This document shows positions 37,023-44,946 of a stretch of DNA of 64,000 nucleotides, piece by piece. Both the position numbers and the translations under genes were made by a program. The first letter of the stretch is position 1. Every line of letters begins with the position of its first letter. The notes under the pieces are model-generated. The model made no database searches. It had not been told where the DNA came from and saw only the letters and a list, made by a program, of their open reading frames with translations. The DNA lies in NCBI RefSeq assembly GCF_039652435.2, contig NZ_CP190246.1, forward strand, positions 3,906,001 through 3,970,000, read 5' to 3'. The DNA comes from Niabella insulamsoli. GTDB lineage: Bacteria > Bacteroidota > Bacteroidia > Chitinophagales > Chitinophagaceae.

Positions 37023-37268
37023 ATGTCAGAAAATTCAGTAAACGTAAACAGCCCGGTGCTTTTTGGAAAGGCCAATTATATGTTGATGCTCGCGGGTGTT
37101 ATTGTGATTGCCCTTGGCATGTTTCTTATGGCGGGCGGCAAAAGCGACAATCCTGCTGAGTTCAAACCAGAAGAAGTTTATAGCACTACCCGCATTACTA
37201 TTGCGCCGATTCTCATTTTTATTGGTTTGGCCATCGAGTGTTTTGCTATCTTTAAAAAGACAAAATAA
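37023..37268 (+). CDS. DUF3098 small membrane protein
   Basis: 81 residues with two membrane helices (about 18-36 and 57-75) and the loop ...GGKSDNPAEFKPEEVYSTTRITIAPI, the DUF3098 signature. Function unknown; it lies between ftsX and uppP, an order typical of Bacteroidota, which suggests a link to cell-wall or division steps (inference). Confidence 0.9.
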   Translation: MSENSVNVNSPVLFGKANYMLMLAGVIVIALGMFLMAGGKSDNPAEFKPEEVYSTTRITIAPILIFIGLAIECFAIFKKTK

Positions 37269-37332
37269 ATTTTCCGCTAATATATTTTCGGGCGATGCAC
37301 AGCAGTATCGCCTTTTTTTATAACATTTTTGA

Positions 37333-38154
37333 ATGAGCATTATTGAAGCTATCATCATAGCAATTGTTGAAGGCATTACAGAATACCTGCCGGTTTCTTC
37401 CACGGGGCACATGATCATCGCCAGCTCTTTTATGGGCATCGAAAAAGCAGAATTCACCAAGCTTTTTGAAGTGGCGATTCAATTGGGAGCAATCCTCGCC
37501 GTCGTTGTTTTATACTGGAGGAAATTCTTTGATTTCAGCCGCTGGCAATTTTACATCAAACTATTAATCGGCGTCATCCCCGCTTTGTTACTCGGTTTTT
37601 TATTTTCTGATAAAATTGACGAACTGCTCGAAAGCCCGACCACGGTCGCTGTTTCTCTATTGCTGGGCGGCTTTGTTTTATTGTTTATTGACAGGGCTTT
37701 TAATCATCCCACCGTTCATTCTGAAAAAGACATCACTTACGGTAAATCTTTTATAACAGGTATTTGGCAATGCATCGCCATGATACCGGGCGTAAGCCGC
37801 AGCGCTGCTTCCATCATTGGAGGAATGCAACAGGGATTGACCCGGAGCGCCGCCGCTGAATTTTCATTTTTCCTTGCCGTGCCCACTATGGCAGCAGCCA
37901 CTTTATATTCACTGTTTCTGAAGAAATGGAATGTCGAAGGTGTTGAGCAAAAAGGTTATGAGCTGATTAGCCAATCGACTGATCACATGATTGCTTTTGC
38001 CGTCGGTAATATCGTGGCCTTCATCGTGGCCATCATCGCCATCAAGTTTTTTATCAATTATCTTAAAAAATACGGCTTCAAAATTTTCGGCTGGTATCGT
38101 ATTATCATTGGCGTAGTACTCCTGGTTTTGATCTGGAACGGCGTTATCGGTTAA
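37333..38154 (+). CDS. uppP: Undecaprenyl-diphosphatase UppP/BacA
   Basis: 273 residues, about eight membrane helices. The motifs EGITEYLPVSSTGHM (residues 13-27) and PGVSRSAASIIGGM are the conserved catalytic regions of BacA-type undecaprenyl pyrophosphate phosphatases, which recycle the lipid carrier for peptidoglycan and give bacitracin resistance. Same strand and close behind DUF3098. Confidence 0.96.
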   Translation: MSIIEAIIIAIVEGITEYLPVSSTGHMIIASSFMGIEKAEFTKLFEVAIQLGAILAVVVLYWRKFFDFSRWQFYIKLLIGVIPALLLGFLFSDKIDELLESPTTVAVSLLLGGFVLLFIDRAFNHPTVHSEKDITYGKSFITGIWQCIAMIPGVSRSAASIIGGMQQGLTRSAAAEFSFFLAVPTMAAATLYSLFLKKWNVEGVEQKGYELISQSTDHMIAFAVGNIVAFIVAIIAIKFFINYLKKYGFKIFGWYRIIIGVVLLVLIWNGVIG

Positions 38155-38190
38155 TGCCTTTTTTCAAGCCGCGTCTTTTGTTTAAAGCTC

Positions 38191-38198
38191 TATCTTTG
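38191..38198 (+). promoter_or_regulatory. -7 box before the MFS transporter
   Basis: TATCTTTG, a perfect TAnnTTTG, 16 bases before the ATG at 38215. It suggests the transporter/hydrolase pair has its own promoter, separate from uppP. Confidence 0.5.
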
Positions 38199-38214
38199 AG
38201 AGAACGAACATAAC

Positions 38215-39522
38215 ATGACGCAACAAACCGCTCCTAAAAAAGTGACCAATGGTTGGGCTATGTACGACTGGGCCAACAGCGTATACAACCTGGTAATCAC
38301 GACCACTTTTTTCCCGATTTACTTTTTAGCAGTCACCAATAATAAAACCGACCATACCGTCGTCTTTCTGGGCCGGGAATTTGTCAACTCCTCTTTATAT
38401 GATTATGTGCTGGCGGCGGCCTACCTGCTGATCGCTATTTCCTATCCGGTGCTCACCTCCATTGCCGATACGCGGGGAAATAAGAAAAATTTCATGCGCT
38501 TCTTTTGTTATATGGGCGCTTTCGGCTGCAGCACATTATTCTTTTTTAAATCGGACACGTTAGGGCTCGGCATCATTGCATTTATGCTGGCGGCAATGGG
38601 TTATGTGGGCAGCCTTGTTTTTTATAATGCGTATTTGCCCGAAATAGCGGCGCCTGCCGATCAGGACCGCATCAGCGCCAGAGGGTATTCGTTTGGCTAT
38701 ATCGGCAGTGTTATGATGCAGATTGTAGGCTTTGTGCTGGTGATCACCATGGGCGATCAGGGACTGGCAACCCGTATTACTTTTTTAATCGTCGGCATCT
38801 GGTGGTTTTCTTTTGCCCAGATTACATTTGCCCGCCTTCCGGCGTCGACCGTAAAACCGAAACGGGGCGGCAACGTGTTTCAGGATGGGTTTATTGAAAT
38901 GAAGAAAGTATATGGCCAGATAAAAAAAATGGCGGTATTGAAGCGCTTTTTGCGCGGCTTCTTTTTTTATAGCATGGGCGTACAAACGGTAATGCTGGCT
39001 GCTACTATTTTCGGTAGCAAGCTGTTAAAATTGCCTGATACCAACCTGATCATAACTGTAGTAATTATTCAACTGGTAGCCATTTTGGGCGCCTGGGGCA
39101 TGTCGAGGCTCTCTTCCCGATTTGGCAATTTAAAAGTACTGATGGGCGTCATTATTTTTTGGATTGTGATCTGCGTACTGGCTTACTACACAGCGGAAGT
39201 GGCGCTCTCCGGAGCCAACGCCGCTTATCATTTTTATGGGCTGGCCGTGTTGGTCGGACTGGTAATGGGCGGCATACAGGCGCTGAGCCGCTCTACCTAT
39301 TCTAAGCTGATGCCACCCACCCAGGACACTGCTTCCTTTTTTAGCTATTATGATTTCACAGAAAAAATTGCCATCGTTATTGGGATTTTCACCTTCGGTT
39401 ATATTGAAGAAATAACCGGCAACATGCAAAACTCTGTGCTGTCGCTGATTGTATTTTTTGCTATTGGATTCGCATGGTTATATGCAGCGCTTCACAAATC
39501 CAATCAAACTATTAAAGCATGA
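38215..39522 (+). CDS. MFS transporter, UMF1/Atg22-like
   Basis: 435 residues, about twelve membrane helices. The N-terminal GWAMYDWANSVYNLVITTTFFPIYF is the hallmark of the UMF1/vacuole-effluxer (Atg22) branch of the major facilitator superfamily. The substrate is unknown; amino-acid efflux is known for Atg22. Its stop overlaps the start of the next gene by four bases (ATGA). Confidence 0.9.
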   Translation: MTQQTAPKKVTNGWAMYDWANSVYNLVITTTFFPIYFLAVTNNKTDHTVVFLGREFVNSSLYDYVLAAAYLLIAISYPVLTSIADTRGNKKNFMRFFCYMGAFGCSTLFFFKSDTLGLGIIAFMLAAMGYVGSLVFYNAYLPEIAAPADQDRISARGYSFGYIGSVMMQIVGFVLVITMGDQGLATRITFLIVGIWWFSFAQITFARLPASTVKPKRGGNVFQDGFIEMKKVYGQIKKMAVLKRFLRGFFFYSMGVQTVMLAATIFGSKLLKLPDTNLIITVVIIQLVAILGAWGMSRLSSRFGNLKVLMGVIIFWIVICVLAYYTAEVALSGANAAYHFYGLAVLVGLVMGGIQALSRSTYSKLMPPTQDTASFFSYYDFTEKIAIVIGIFTFGYIEEITGNMQNSVLSLIVFFAIGFAWLYAALHKSNQTIKA

Positions 39523-40376
39523 AGCTGTATACTGTAAATCACGGGTATTTTAAACTGGACGGCGGCGCTATGTTCGGCGTGGTTCCCAAAAGCATTTGGA
39601 ACGGCCTCAACCCTGCAGACGAAAATAATATGTGCAGCTGGGCGCTCCGGTCTTTATTAATTGAAGACGGCGATCGATTGATATTGGTGGACACCGGCAT
39701 GGGCGATAAACAAAGCGAGAAATTTTTCGGCTATTACTATTTGCACGGCGATGATAATTCAGACAAAAGCCTTGCAGCGCACGGCTTTCACCGAAATGAC
39801 ATTACCGATGTTTTTCTTACCCATCTGCATTTTGACCATGTTGGCGGCGCCATTAAGAGAAACGGCTCTATGCTAGTACCTGCCTTTCCCAACGCGGTTT
39901 ACTGGAGTAATGAGAACCATTGGAAATGGGCTACAGCGCCCAACCCACGGGAAAAAGCTTCTTTCCTGAAAGAAAATATCTTACCACTGCAAGACAGCGG
40001 CCAACTTCGCTTTGTGTCCGAAAGGACGAAAACCGCAGGGCTGGATACGGCTTCTTTTGCTAACGATTTCAGTGTCCGATTTGCGGATGGGCATACCGAC
40101 GCGATGATGCTGCCGCAACTTTTTTATAAGGGGCGCACCGTCATTTTTGCAGCTGATTTACTGCCCTCCACCGGCCATTTACCGCTACCCTATGTTATGG
40201 CTTACGATACCAGGCCGCTAATTACAATGACAGAGAAAGAAGCATTTCTTCAGGAAGCCGCTGCTAATGATTATATCCTGTTTTTCGAACACGATCCTGT
40301 AAACGAATGCTGCACCGTTCAGGAAACAGAGAAAGGCGTACGGGTAAAAGATATTTTCAAATTATCTGATATATAA
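39519..40376 (+). CDS. MBL-fold metallo-hydrolase
   Basis: 285 residues with the zinc motif THLHFDHVGG (His102, His104, Asp106, His107), a second His in FADGHTDAMM, an Asp in FAADLLP and a final His in FFEHDP. This quorum-quenching-lactonase/AttM-like arrangement makes it a dinuclear hydrolase of unknown substrate. It is translationally coupled to the MFS gene, so the two may handle the same small molecule. Confidence 0.9.
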   Translation: MKLYTVNHGYFKLDGGAMFGVVPKSIWNGLNPADENNMCSWALRSLLIEDGDRLILVDTGMGDKQSEKFFGYYYLHGDDNSDKSLAAHGFHRNDITDVFLTHLHFDHVGGAIKRNGSMLVPAFPNAVYWSNENHWKWATAPNPREKASFLKENILPLQDSGQLRFVSERTKTAGLDTASFANDFSVRFADGHTDAMMLPQLFYKGRTVIFAADLLPSTGHLPLPYVMAYDTRPLITMTEKEAFLQEAAANDYILFFEHDPVNECCTVQETEKGVRVKDIFKLSDI

Positions 40377-40400
40377 AAAGGCCGCTTCGAAAAGCGGCCT
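40375..40400 (-). terminator. Terminator of the DUF2911 gene
   Basis: A perfect 9-bp stem AGGCCGCTT/AAGCGGCCT with a CGAA-type tetraloop, followed on the minus strand by UUUU. It sits between convergent genes and could also stop the plus-strand MBL transcript, though the plus-strand side lacks a T-tract. Confidence 0.75.
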
Positions 40401-40426
40401 CCTACATATAAAAACTTTGGTGTATT

Positions 40427-40936
40427 TTATTTCACCATAAAATCTACTTTGTTATCGCCCCAAAGCAGCGTTACATTGCCGTCATCAGCAGCCGTAATAT
40501 TTAATTTCTCCGAAAAAGCAGGCGCTTTCTCAGCCATTACATTGATGCGCAAAACATCTTCTGCTTCTTTGTATTTAAAGGCTCCCCAGGTATCCCAGGT
40601 TTTATTGAAAATGATCGTCCATGTTTTCCCATCCACGAGCGTAAATAAGGCGTACTTTCCAGCAGGCAAATCTTTTCCTTCCACTTTCACATCTTTGCTC
40701 ACTTCAAAAACGGTGGCCTTGTTCGCCCCCGTGCGCCATACCTGGCCGGGCAAAGGCTCCAGGTCTTTCCCAATAGTCCTGCCTTTTACCGAAGGCTGGC
40801 TGTAATTGATGGTTACTACCGCGCCGCTGGCCAGCGCTGCTTTCGTGGTTGCAGGCGGGCTTTTTGGAGCCTTATCTTGCGCGGTTACAAAAAGAACAGC
40901 TATCAGACTGAATGATAATAGTAAAAATTTTTTCAT
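40427..40936 (-). CDS. DUF2911 secreted protein
   Basis: 169 residues: a signal peptide (about 1-19, ending FVTAQ), then the DUF2911 fold with VVTINYSQPSVKGRTIG, PLPGQVWRTGANKATVFEVS and ...YALFTLVDGKTWTIIFNKTWDTWGAFKY. These proteins are common in Bacteroidota and their function is unknown. It stands alone with its own terminator. Confidence 0.92.
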   Translation of the reverse strand: MKKFLLLSFSLIAVLFVTAQDKAPKSPPATTKAALASGAVVTINYSQPSVKGRTIGKDLEPLPGQVWRTGANKATVFEVSKDVKVEGKDLPAGKYALFTLVDGKTWTIIFNKTWDTWGAFKYKEAEDVLRINVMAEKAPAFSEKLNITAADDGNVTLLWGDNKVDFMVK

Positions 40937-41047
40937 GTTAATATCTTTTAATTTTCGTTTCCTGATTTTGTCGCAGGTAAATTTGCAAATAGCCTGCCAA
41001 TCAGCCTAACGAATTTACGAGGAATTTTATTAAGCCTCGTTTTATCC

Positions 41048-41707
41048 TTATTTAGAGGCGGTTATGTTGAAACTCACATTTACTTCGGGCCTGATAAATT
41101 TATCCCCCAAAGATTGATCGTTGCCATAAACCAGTCCCCAATCGGTGCGGTTGATGTTAAAATTGGCCCTCGCGGTAACGGCCGCAGGTGTTATGTTTAT
41201 CGCCGCAGGAAAAGCCACGTTTTTAGTGACGCCTTTCAAAGTAAGGTTGCCTTTGATCGTATTTGTGGCACCATCCAAAACAATTTTATTGGTGCTGTCC
41301 GGAACATATTCCTCAACCGATGTGATTTCGAATGTTGCCGCCGGGTGATTGGTCGCATCAAAAAAGTCGGGAGACAGCAGATGCCCTTTCAGCTTGTGGG
41401 CGCCGGAAGTGTCTTTATCGGTAATTTGAAGGCTATTGATATCAAAGGTCAGTTTACCACCCGTTAAAATCGCTTCATTTTTCACAAAAAATTCGCCGCC
41501 CGTTACATTGAAAGTTCCCTGATGCTGGCCTACAGGCTTGGTGCCGATAAACTGAGCGACCTGAGTGGAGTCTACTTTATAAACCTCGCCTTCTGTTACG
41601 GCTACTTCTTTTTGCTCTTCCGTCTTAGCTTCATCTGCTTCAGGAGCAGAATTGCACGAAATAAAAACAAGCGCTGCTATCAGTGAAAGTGAACATATTT
41701 TCTTCAT
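41048..41707 (-). CDS. YceI family lipoprotein
   Basis: 219 residues. Lipobox region ALVFISCNSAPEAD gives a lipidated Cys near 18. The remainder is the YceI lipocalin-like barrel (TQVAQFIGTKPVGQHQGTF ... TITFDINSLQI-type strands ... FFDATNHPAATFEIT). YceI proteins bind polyisoprenoid or amphipathic ligands. Monocistronic by spacing. Confidence 0.93.
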   Translation of the reverse strand: MKKICSLSLIAALVFISCNSAPEADEAKTEEQKEVAVTEGEVYKVDSTQVAQFIGTKPVGQHQGTFNVTGGEFFVKNEAILTGGKLTFDINSLQITDKDTSGAHKLKGHLLSPDFFDATNHPAATFEITSVEEYVPDSTNKIVLDGATNTIKGNLTLKGVTKNVAFPAAINITPAAVTARANFNINRTDWGLVYGNDQSLGDKFIRPEVNVSFNITASK

Positions 41708-41854
41708 AAAAAAATTTTGATTTTTAAGTGGTTTGAAGTTAGAATTAACAATTTAGGGCTGAAATGGTTCAAAAAAAACCGCAAAATTTAGGCCGGAAAT
41801 GTTGAGCTCCTGCTAAGTAATATGCTGCTACTAACCGGCCAGCTGACCTGCTTT

Positions 41855-42262
41855 TTACATTTCGAAATAAAGATGGTAATGTTTGCTGCAGCCGGGATTA
41901 AACGCCGCGCCACATTTCGGGCACTGGCTATGACTATTGAGATAGGTATTAATCGTCATTTCGTGGTAACACATGCCGCACAAAATGGCCTTCGTATCAA
42001 AATCCGTTTTCGGCCAAACTTCTACTTCATGGCCCGCAGTTTCCTGATGGCATTTGATACAGGGATAATATTCGCCGCAGCATTTCATCTTAATGGCGAT
42101 CACATCTTTTTCTGAGTGATAATGCACGCATCGGGTGTGCGCATCCACTACCGGGCCTTTGACTTCAATATTATTCACCGGATTTTTATTGTCTTTTTGA
42201 AAAAGGTTACAGCTCGAAAGCAGCAACATTGCCATGATATATAAAAGCAAGGGCTTCTTCAT
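41855..42262 (-). CDS. CHY zinc-finger lipoprotein
   Basis: 135 residues. The start MKKPLLLYIMAMLLLSSC has a lipobox with Cys18. The rest is Cys/His rich in the CHY zinc-finger order: VKGPVVDAHTRCVHYHSEKDVIA (Cys45, His47, His49), CC-EYYPCIKCHQ (61, 62, 68, 71), CGMCYHE (95, 98), CPKCGAAFNPGC (114, 117, 125) and a final HYH. CHY fingers are normally in soluble cytosolic proteins, so an exported lipidated copy is unusual. It begins six bases after the pepF stop on the same strand and is probably co-transcribed. Confidence 0.85.
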   Translation of the reverse strand: MKKPLLLYIMAMLLLSSCNLFQKDNKNPVNNIEVKGPVVDAHTRCVHYHSEKDVIAIKMKCCGEYYPCIKCHQETAGHEVEVWPKTDFDTKAILCGMCYHEMTINTYLNSHSQCPKCGAAFNPGCSKHYHLYFEM

Positions 42263-42268
42263 CATTTT

Positions 42269-43981
42269 TTAAAGCTGATCCATTTCTTTTTTCACGAATT
42301 CCATCAGGCCTTTGATATGCGACGGCGACAGGTCAAACTTCAAGCCGGCGGCTTCAAACAATTCGGGTAATGTTCTCGTTCCCCCCAGACTTAGGGCCTC
42401 GGTATAATGCTTTAATGCCTGCGTTTTATCTTTCTGAAACTGCTGCCACAAACCAATTGCTCCCAGCTGCGCAATACCATACTCGATATAATAAAAAGGG
42501 ACTTCAAATAAATGGAGTTGCCGCTGCCAGCTATAATCCCTGTACGCCTCTAATCCTGAAACATCGAGCGTTTTAGGCGTGAATTCGCTTAAAATCCGCT
42601 GCCAGTTTTGTAGACGTTCTTCATGTGTGTGCGTTGGGTTTTCATAAATCCAATGCTGGAATTTGTCGATGGTGGCAATCCAGGGGAAGATGGTCAAAAC
42701 GCGCTCTAATTGCAATTCTTTAGCACGCTTCAGCTCTCCTTCATCCTCAAAAAACACCTGCCATTCGTTCATGCTGAAAAGTTCCATGCTCATGCTGGCC
42801 ACTTCGGCAAACTCGGTCGGGTATTCTTTAAAACCGGTTAAAGCAAGCGGATGCGACAGAAAAGAATGAACGGCATGGCCGCCTTCGTGCACCATCGTGA
42901 TTACATCATTAAGCGTTCCGGCCGCGTTCATAAAAATGAATGGCGCACCCGTTTCAGCCAGCGGGCAATTATATCCGCCGGGCGCCTTCCCTTTTCTGCT
43001 TTCAAGGTCGAGGCGTTTTAGCTGGTTCATTTTCTGAAGGCAGGCAGCAAAGAAAGGGTTCAGCGCTGCAAAGCAATCGATGATTTTTTGCAATAGCTCC
43101 CCCCCGGTTTTAAAAGGCTTTAAAGGCTCAACGCCTACAGGCTCCGCGTCTACGTCCCAGGGGCGAAAATCGTCGACGCCCAGCTTTTTCTTTTTTTTCT
43201 GATAAATTTCATCCACAATCGGCAATACATACTGTTTCACCGCCTCCTGAAATTGAAATGAATCTTCCTTGGTGTAATCGAAACGGCCCAATTCCACAAA
43301 CCGGTAGTCGCGATAATTTTGGTAGCCCGCGTTGAGCGCCACCTGGTTCCTTTTCTGCAAAAGGCCATCAAATAAAAGATTTAATTCATCTTTATGCTCA
43401 AGCCGGCGCGAGGCGATCTTGCGATAAACAGATTCGCGTATCTCGCGGTCAGGGCTTTCCAGAAATTTGGCAGCCTGTTGCAGCGTATATTCTTTGCCCT
43501 CTACTTCCACACTCATTTTTCCGCTGATGACCCCAAATTGCTGCGCTTCTACGGCAAGCTCTGATTGCAGGGGAATATTTGCTTCCCGGAAAAGATCAAT
43601 GTTCTTGCGCACATTTCTCAGATAGGTGAAATACGCAGGCCCTTTGAGCTCGTGCGCAAAAGGGTTATCGAATAGTTTTCGATTCAGCAGGTCAGCATAG
43701 GGCTGGATTTTCGGCTGAATCTCCATCATGAAATAGTTGAAAGCCGCGACCAGTTCTTCGTTTTCTGTATCGCATGTCATTCTGATCTGCCTCCAGCAGG
43801 CATCCTCGCTTACCACCGCTTCCAATTCGCTTAGGTCTTTCAGCCATTGCTCAAGTTCCTGGAAAGAATTGATATCGCGTTTTAATAATTCTTTAAAATA
43901 AGGCTCGAGGGCGGCCCAATTGGTTACCTGAAAATCAGCTGGCAACAATTTTCTTTCGTTGGCTCGAATGTCTGCTGTCAT
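42269..43981 (-). CDS. pepF: M3 family oligoendopeptidase F
   Basis: 570 residues, cytoplasmic zinc oligopeptidase. The HExxH site is VHEGGHAVHSF (His365, Glu366, His369) with the third ligand in EYPTEFAEVASMSMELF. The ATG at 43981 is chosen; the upstream 21 codons derive from an inverted-repeat region and are not protein-like. It is followed directly by the CHY lipoprotein. Confidence 0.92.
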   Translation of the reverse strand: MTADIRANERKLLPADFQVTNWAALEPYFKELLKRDINSFQELEQWLKDLSELEAVVSEDACWRQIRMTCDTENEELVAAFNYFMMEIQPKIQPYADLLNRKLFDNPFAHELKGPAYFTYLRNVRKNIDLFREANIPLQSELAVEAQQFGVISGKMSVEVEGKEYTLQQAAKFLESPDREIRESVYRKIASRRLEHKDELNLLFDGLLQKRNQVALNAGYQNYRDYRFVELGRFDYTKEDSFQFQEAVKQYVLPIVDEIYQKKKKKLGVDDFRPWDVDAEPVGVEPLKPFKTGGELLQKIIDCFAALNPFFAACLQKMNQLKRLDLESRKGKAPGGYNCPLAETGAPFIFMNAAGTLNDVITMVHEGGHAVHSFLSHPLALTGFKEYPTEFAEVASMSMELFSMNEWQVFFEDEGELKRAKELQLERVLTIFPWIATIDKFQHWIYENPTHTHEERLQNWQRILSEFTPKTLDVSGLEAYRDYSWQRQLHLFEVPFYYIEYGIAQLGAIGLWQQFQKDKTQALKHYTEALSLGGTRTLPELFEAAGLKFDLSPSHIKGLMEFVKKEMDQL

Positions 43982-43995
43982 ATTTATTATCAATT

Positions 43996-44067
43996 GAAAG
44001 TCAGAAAGTCCGGAAGATGGCAAGATTACACAACCCGTGCGCAACCCAACCGACTTTCGGACTTTCC
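43996..44067. repeat. Large inverted repeat of GAAAGTC words between DUF5606 and pepF
   Basis: The left arm (43996-44013) and right arm (44050-44067) each carry two GAAAGTC words spaced 8 bases apart and pair over 17 positions with two mismatches around a 36-base centre. No T-tract follows on the minus strand, so it is not a standard terminator. It occupies the whole leader of pepF. Confidence 0.75.
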
Positions 44068-44089
44068 TTTTTTAAATACTATGTAAAAA

Positions 44090-44680
44090 TTACTCTGCTT
44101 TTTTCTTAGCTGCCGCTTTCTTTTTCGCAGCGGCTTTCTTAGGCGCAGCTTTTGGTTTTTCTTCGGAGGCGTCGTCGGCAGACGCATCTTCCTTTTTCGC
44201 GGCTTTCTTTTTTGCAGGCGCTTTTTTATTGGCTGCCGGCGCTTCTGCTGCCTGATCATCGGCCGTTGCTTCTTCATCGGCTTCTTCCGGTTCTCCTTCT
44301 GACAGTTTCAGCTCTACTTCGTTTTTCTTCAAAATTTCAAACCATTTTACGATTTTCTTCATATCGCTATTGTAAACGCGATCGAAATCCATCGAAGGAT
44401 AAACTTTTTGAAAATAGGCTTTTACCGCTTTATCATCTTTGGCATCGGGCAGCGCCGTACCATCTTTATCCATGACATTGAAAACCTCCACAAGATTCAC
44501 ATTCTCTGCTGTTGTATAAATTTCAATGCTTTCCAGGTGTGAAAACTGATGGATGCGGGTTGACGCAAATTTGGTCGATTTGTCCTGTAAAGAACGCACA
44601 ATAGCGCCGTCCTTTTTACTGCTTATCAATTCATACAGGCCAGGCAAACCCGTAACCGCAACTAATTTATAATACTCCAT
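44090..44680 (-). CDS. DUF5606 protein with a histone-H1-like Lys/Ala tail
   Basis: 196 residues. Residues 1-125 match the Bacteroidota DUF5606 domain (MEYYKLVAVTGLPGLYELISS ... TKFASTRIHQFSHLESIEIYT). The last 70 are an acidic stretch and then Lys/Ala/Pro repeats (KKAPAKKKAAKK, KAAPKKAAAKKK) like bacterial histone H1-like and AlgP tails, which bind nucleic acids. The domain's function is unknown. It lies upstream of pepF across a large inverted repeat. Confidence 0.85.
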   Translation of the reverse strand: MEYYKLVAVTGLPGLYELISSKKDGAIVRSLQDKSTKFASTRIHQFSHLESIEIYTTAENVNLVEVFNVMDKDGTALPDAKDDKAVKAYFQKVYPSMDFDRVYNSDMKKIVKWFEILKKNEVELKLSEGEPEEADEEATADDQAAEAPAANKKAPAKKKAAKKEDASADDASEEKPKAAPKKAAAKKKAAAKKKAE

Positions 44681-44946
44681 AACGAAAATATTGAGTGGCG
44701 CAAGATAAATATTCTACTTCACTTCTACCGACATATTTTTGATATTTATGCCTGAAACACCTCTTGTTACAGCCGCCAGCGGGCCTTTTTCAGTCCGAAC
44801 CCTTGTTTTGCGCGATGGTTCGCAGGAATAAAAACCCGGCGCACCGTTGTCTTTTTAGAAGCGGGCTTTGTGCGGTCGCGAAGAAAAAACAAAGCTGCGA
44901 AAGATTATTATTTTTTAGGCGTCCAACAAGGCTAATAGAAAATTTT

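Noticed and set aside
41013..41036. ACGAGG/CCTCGT hairpin downstream of YceI.
   Set aside because: The T-tract is on the plus strand, while the only gene ending here is on the minus strand, so it does not fit a terminator for that gene.
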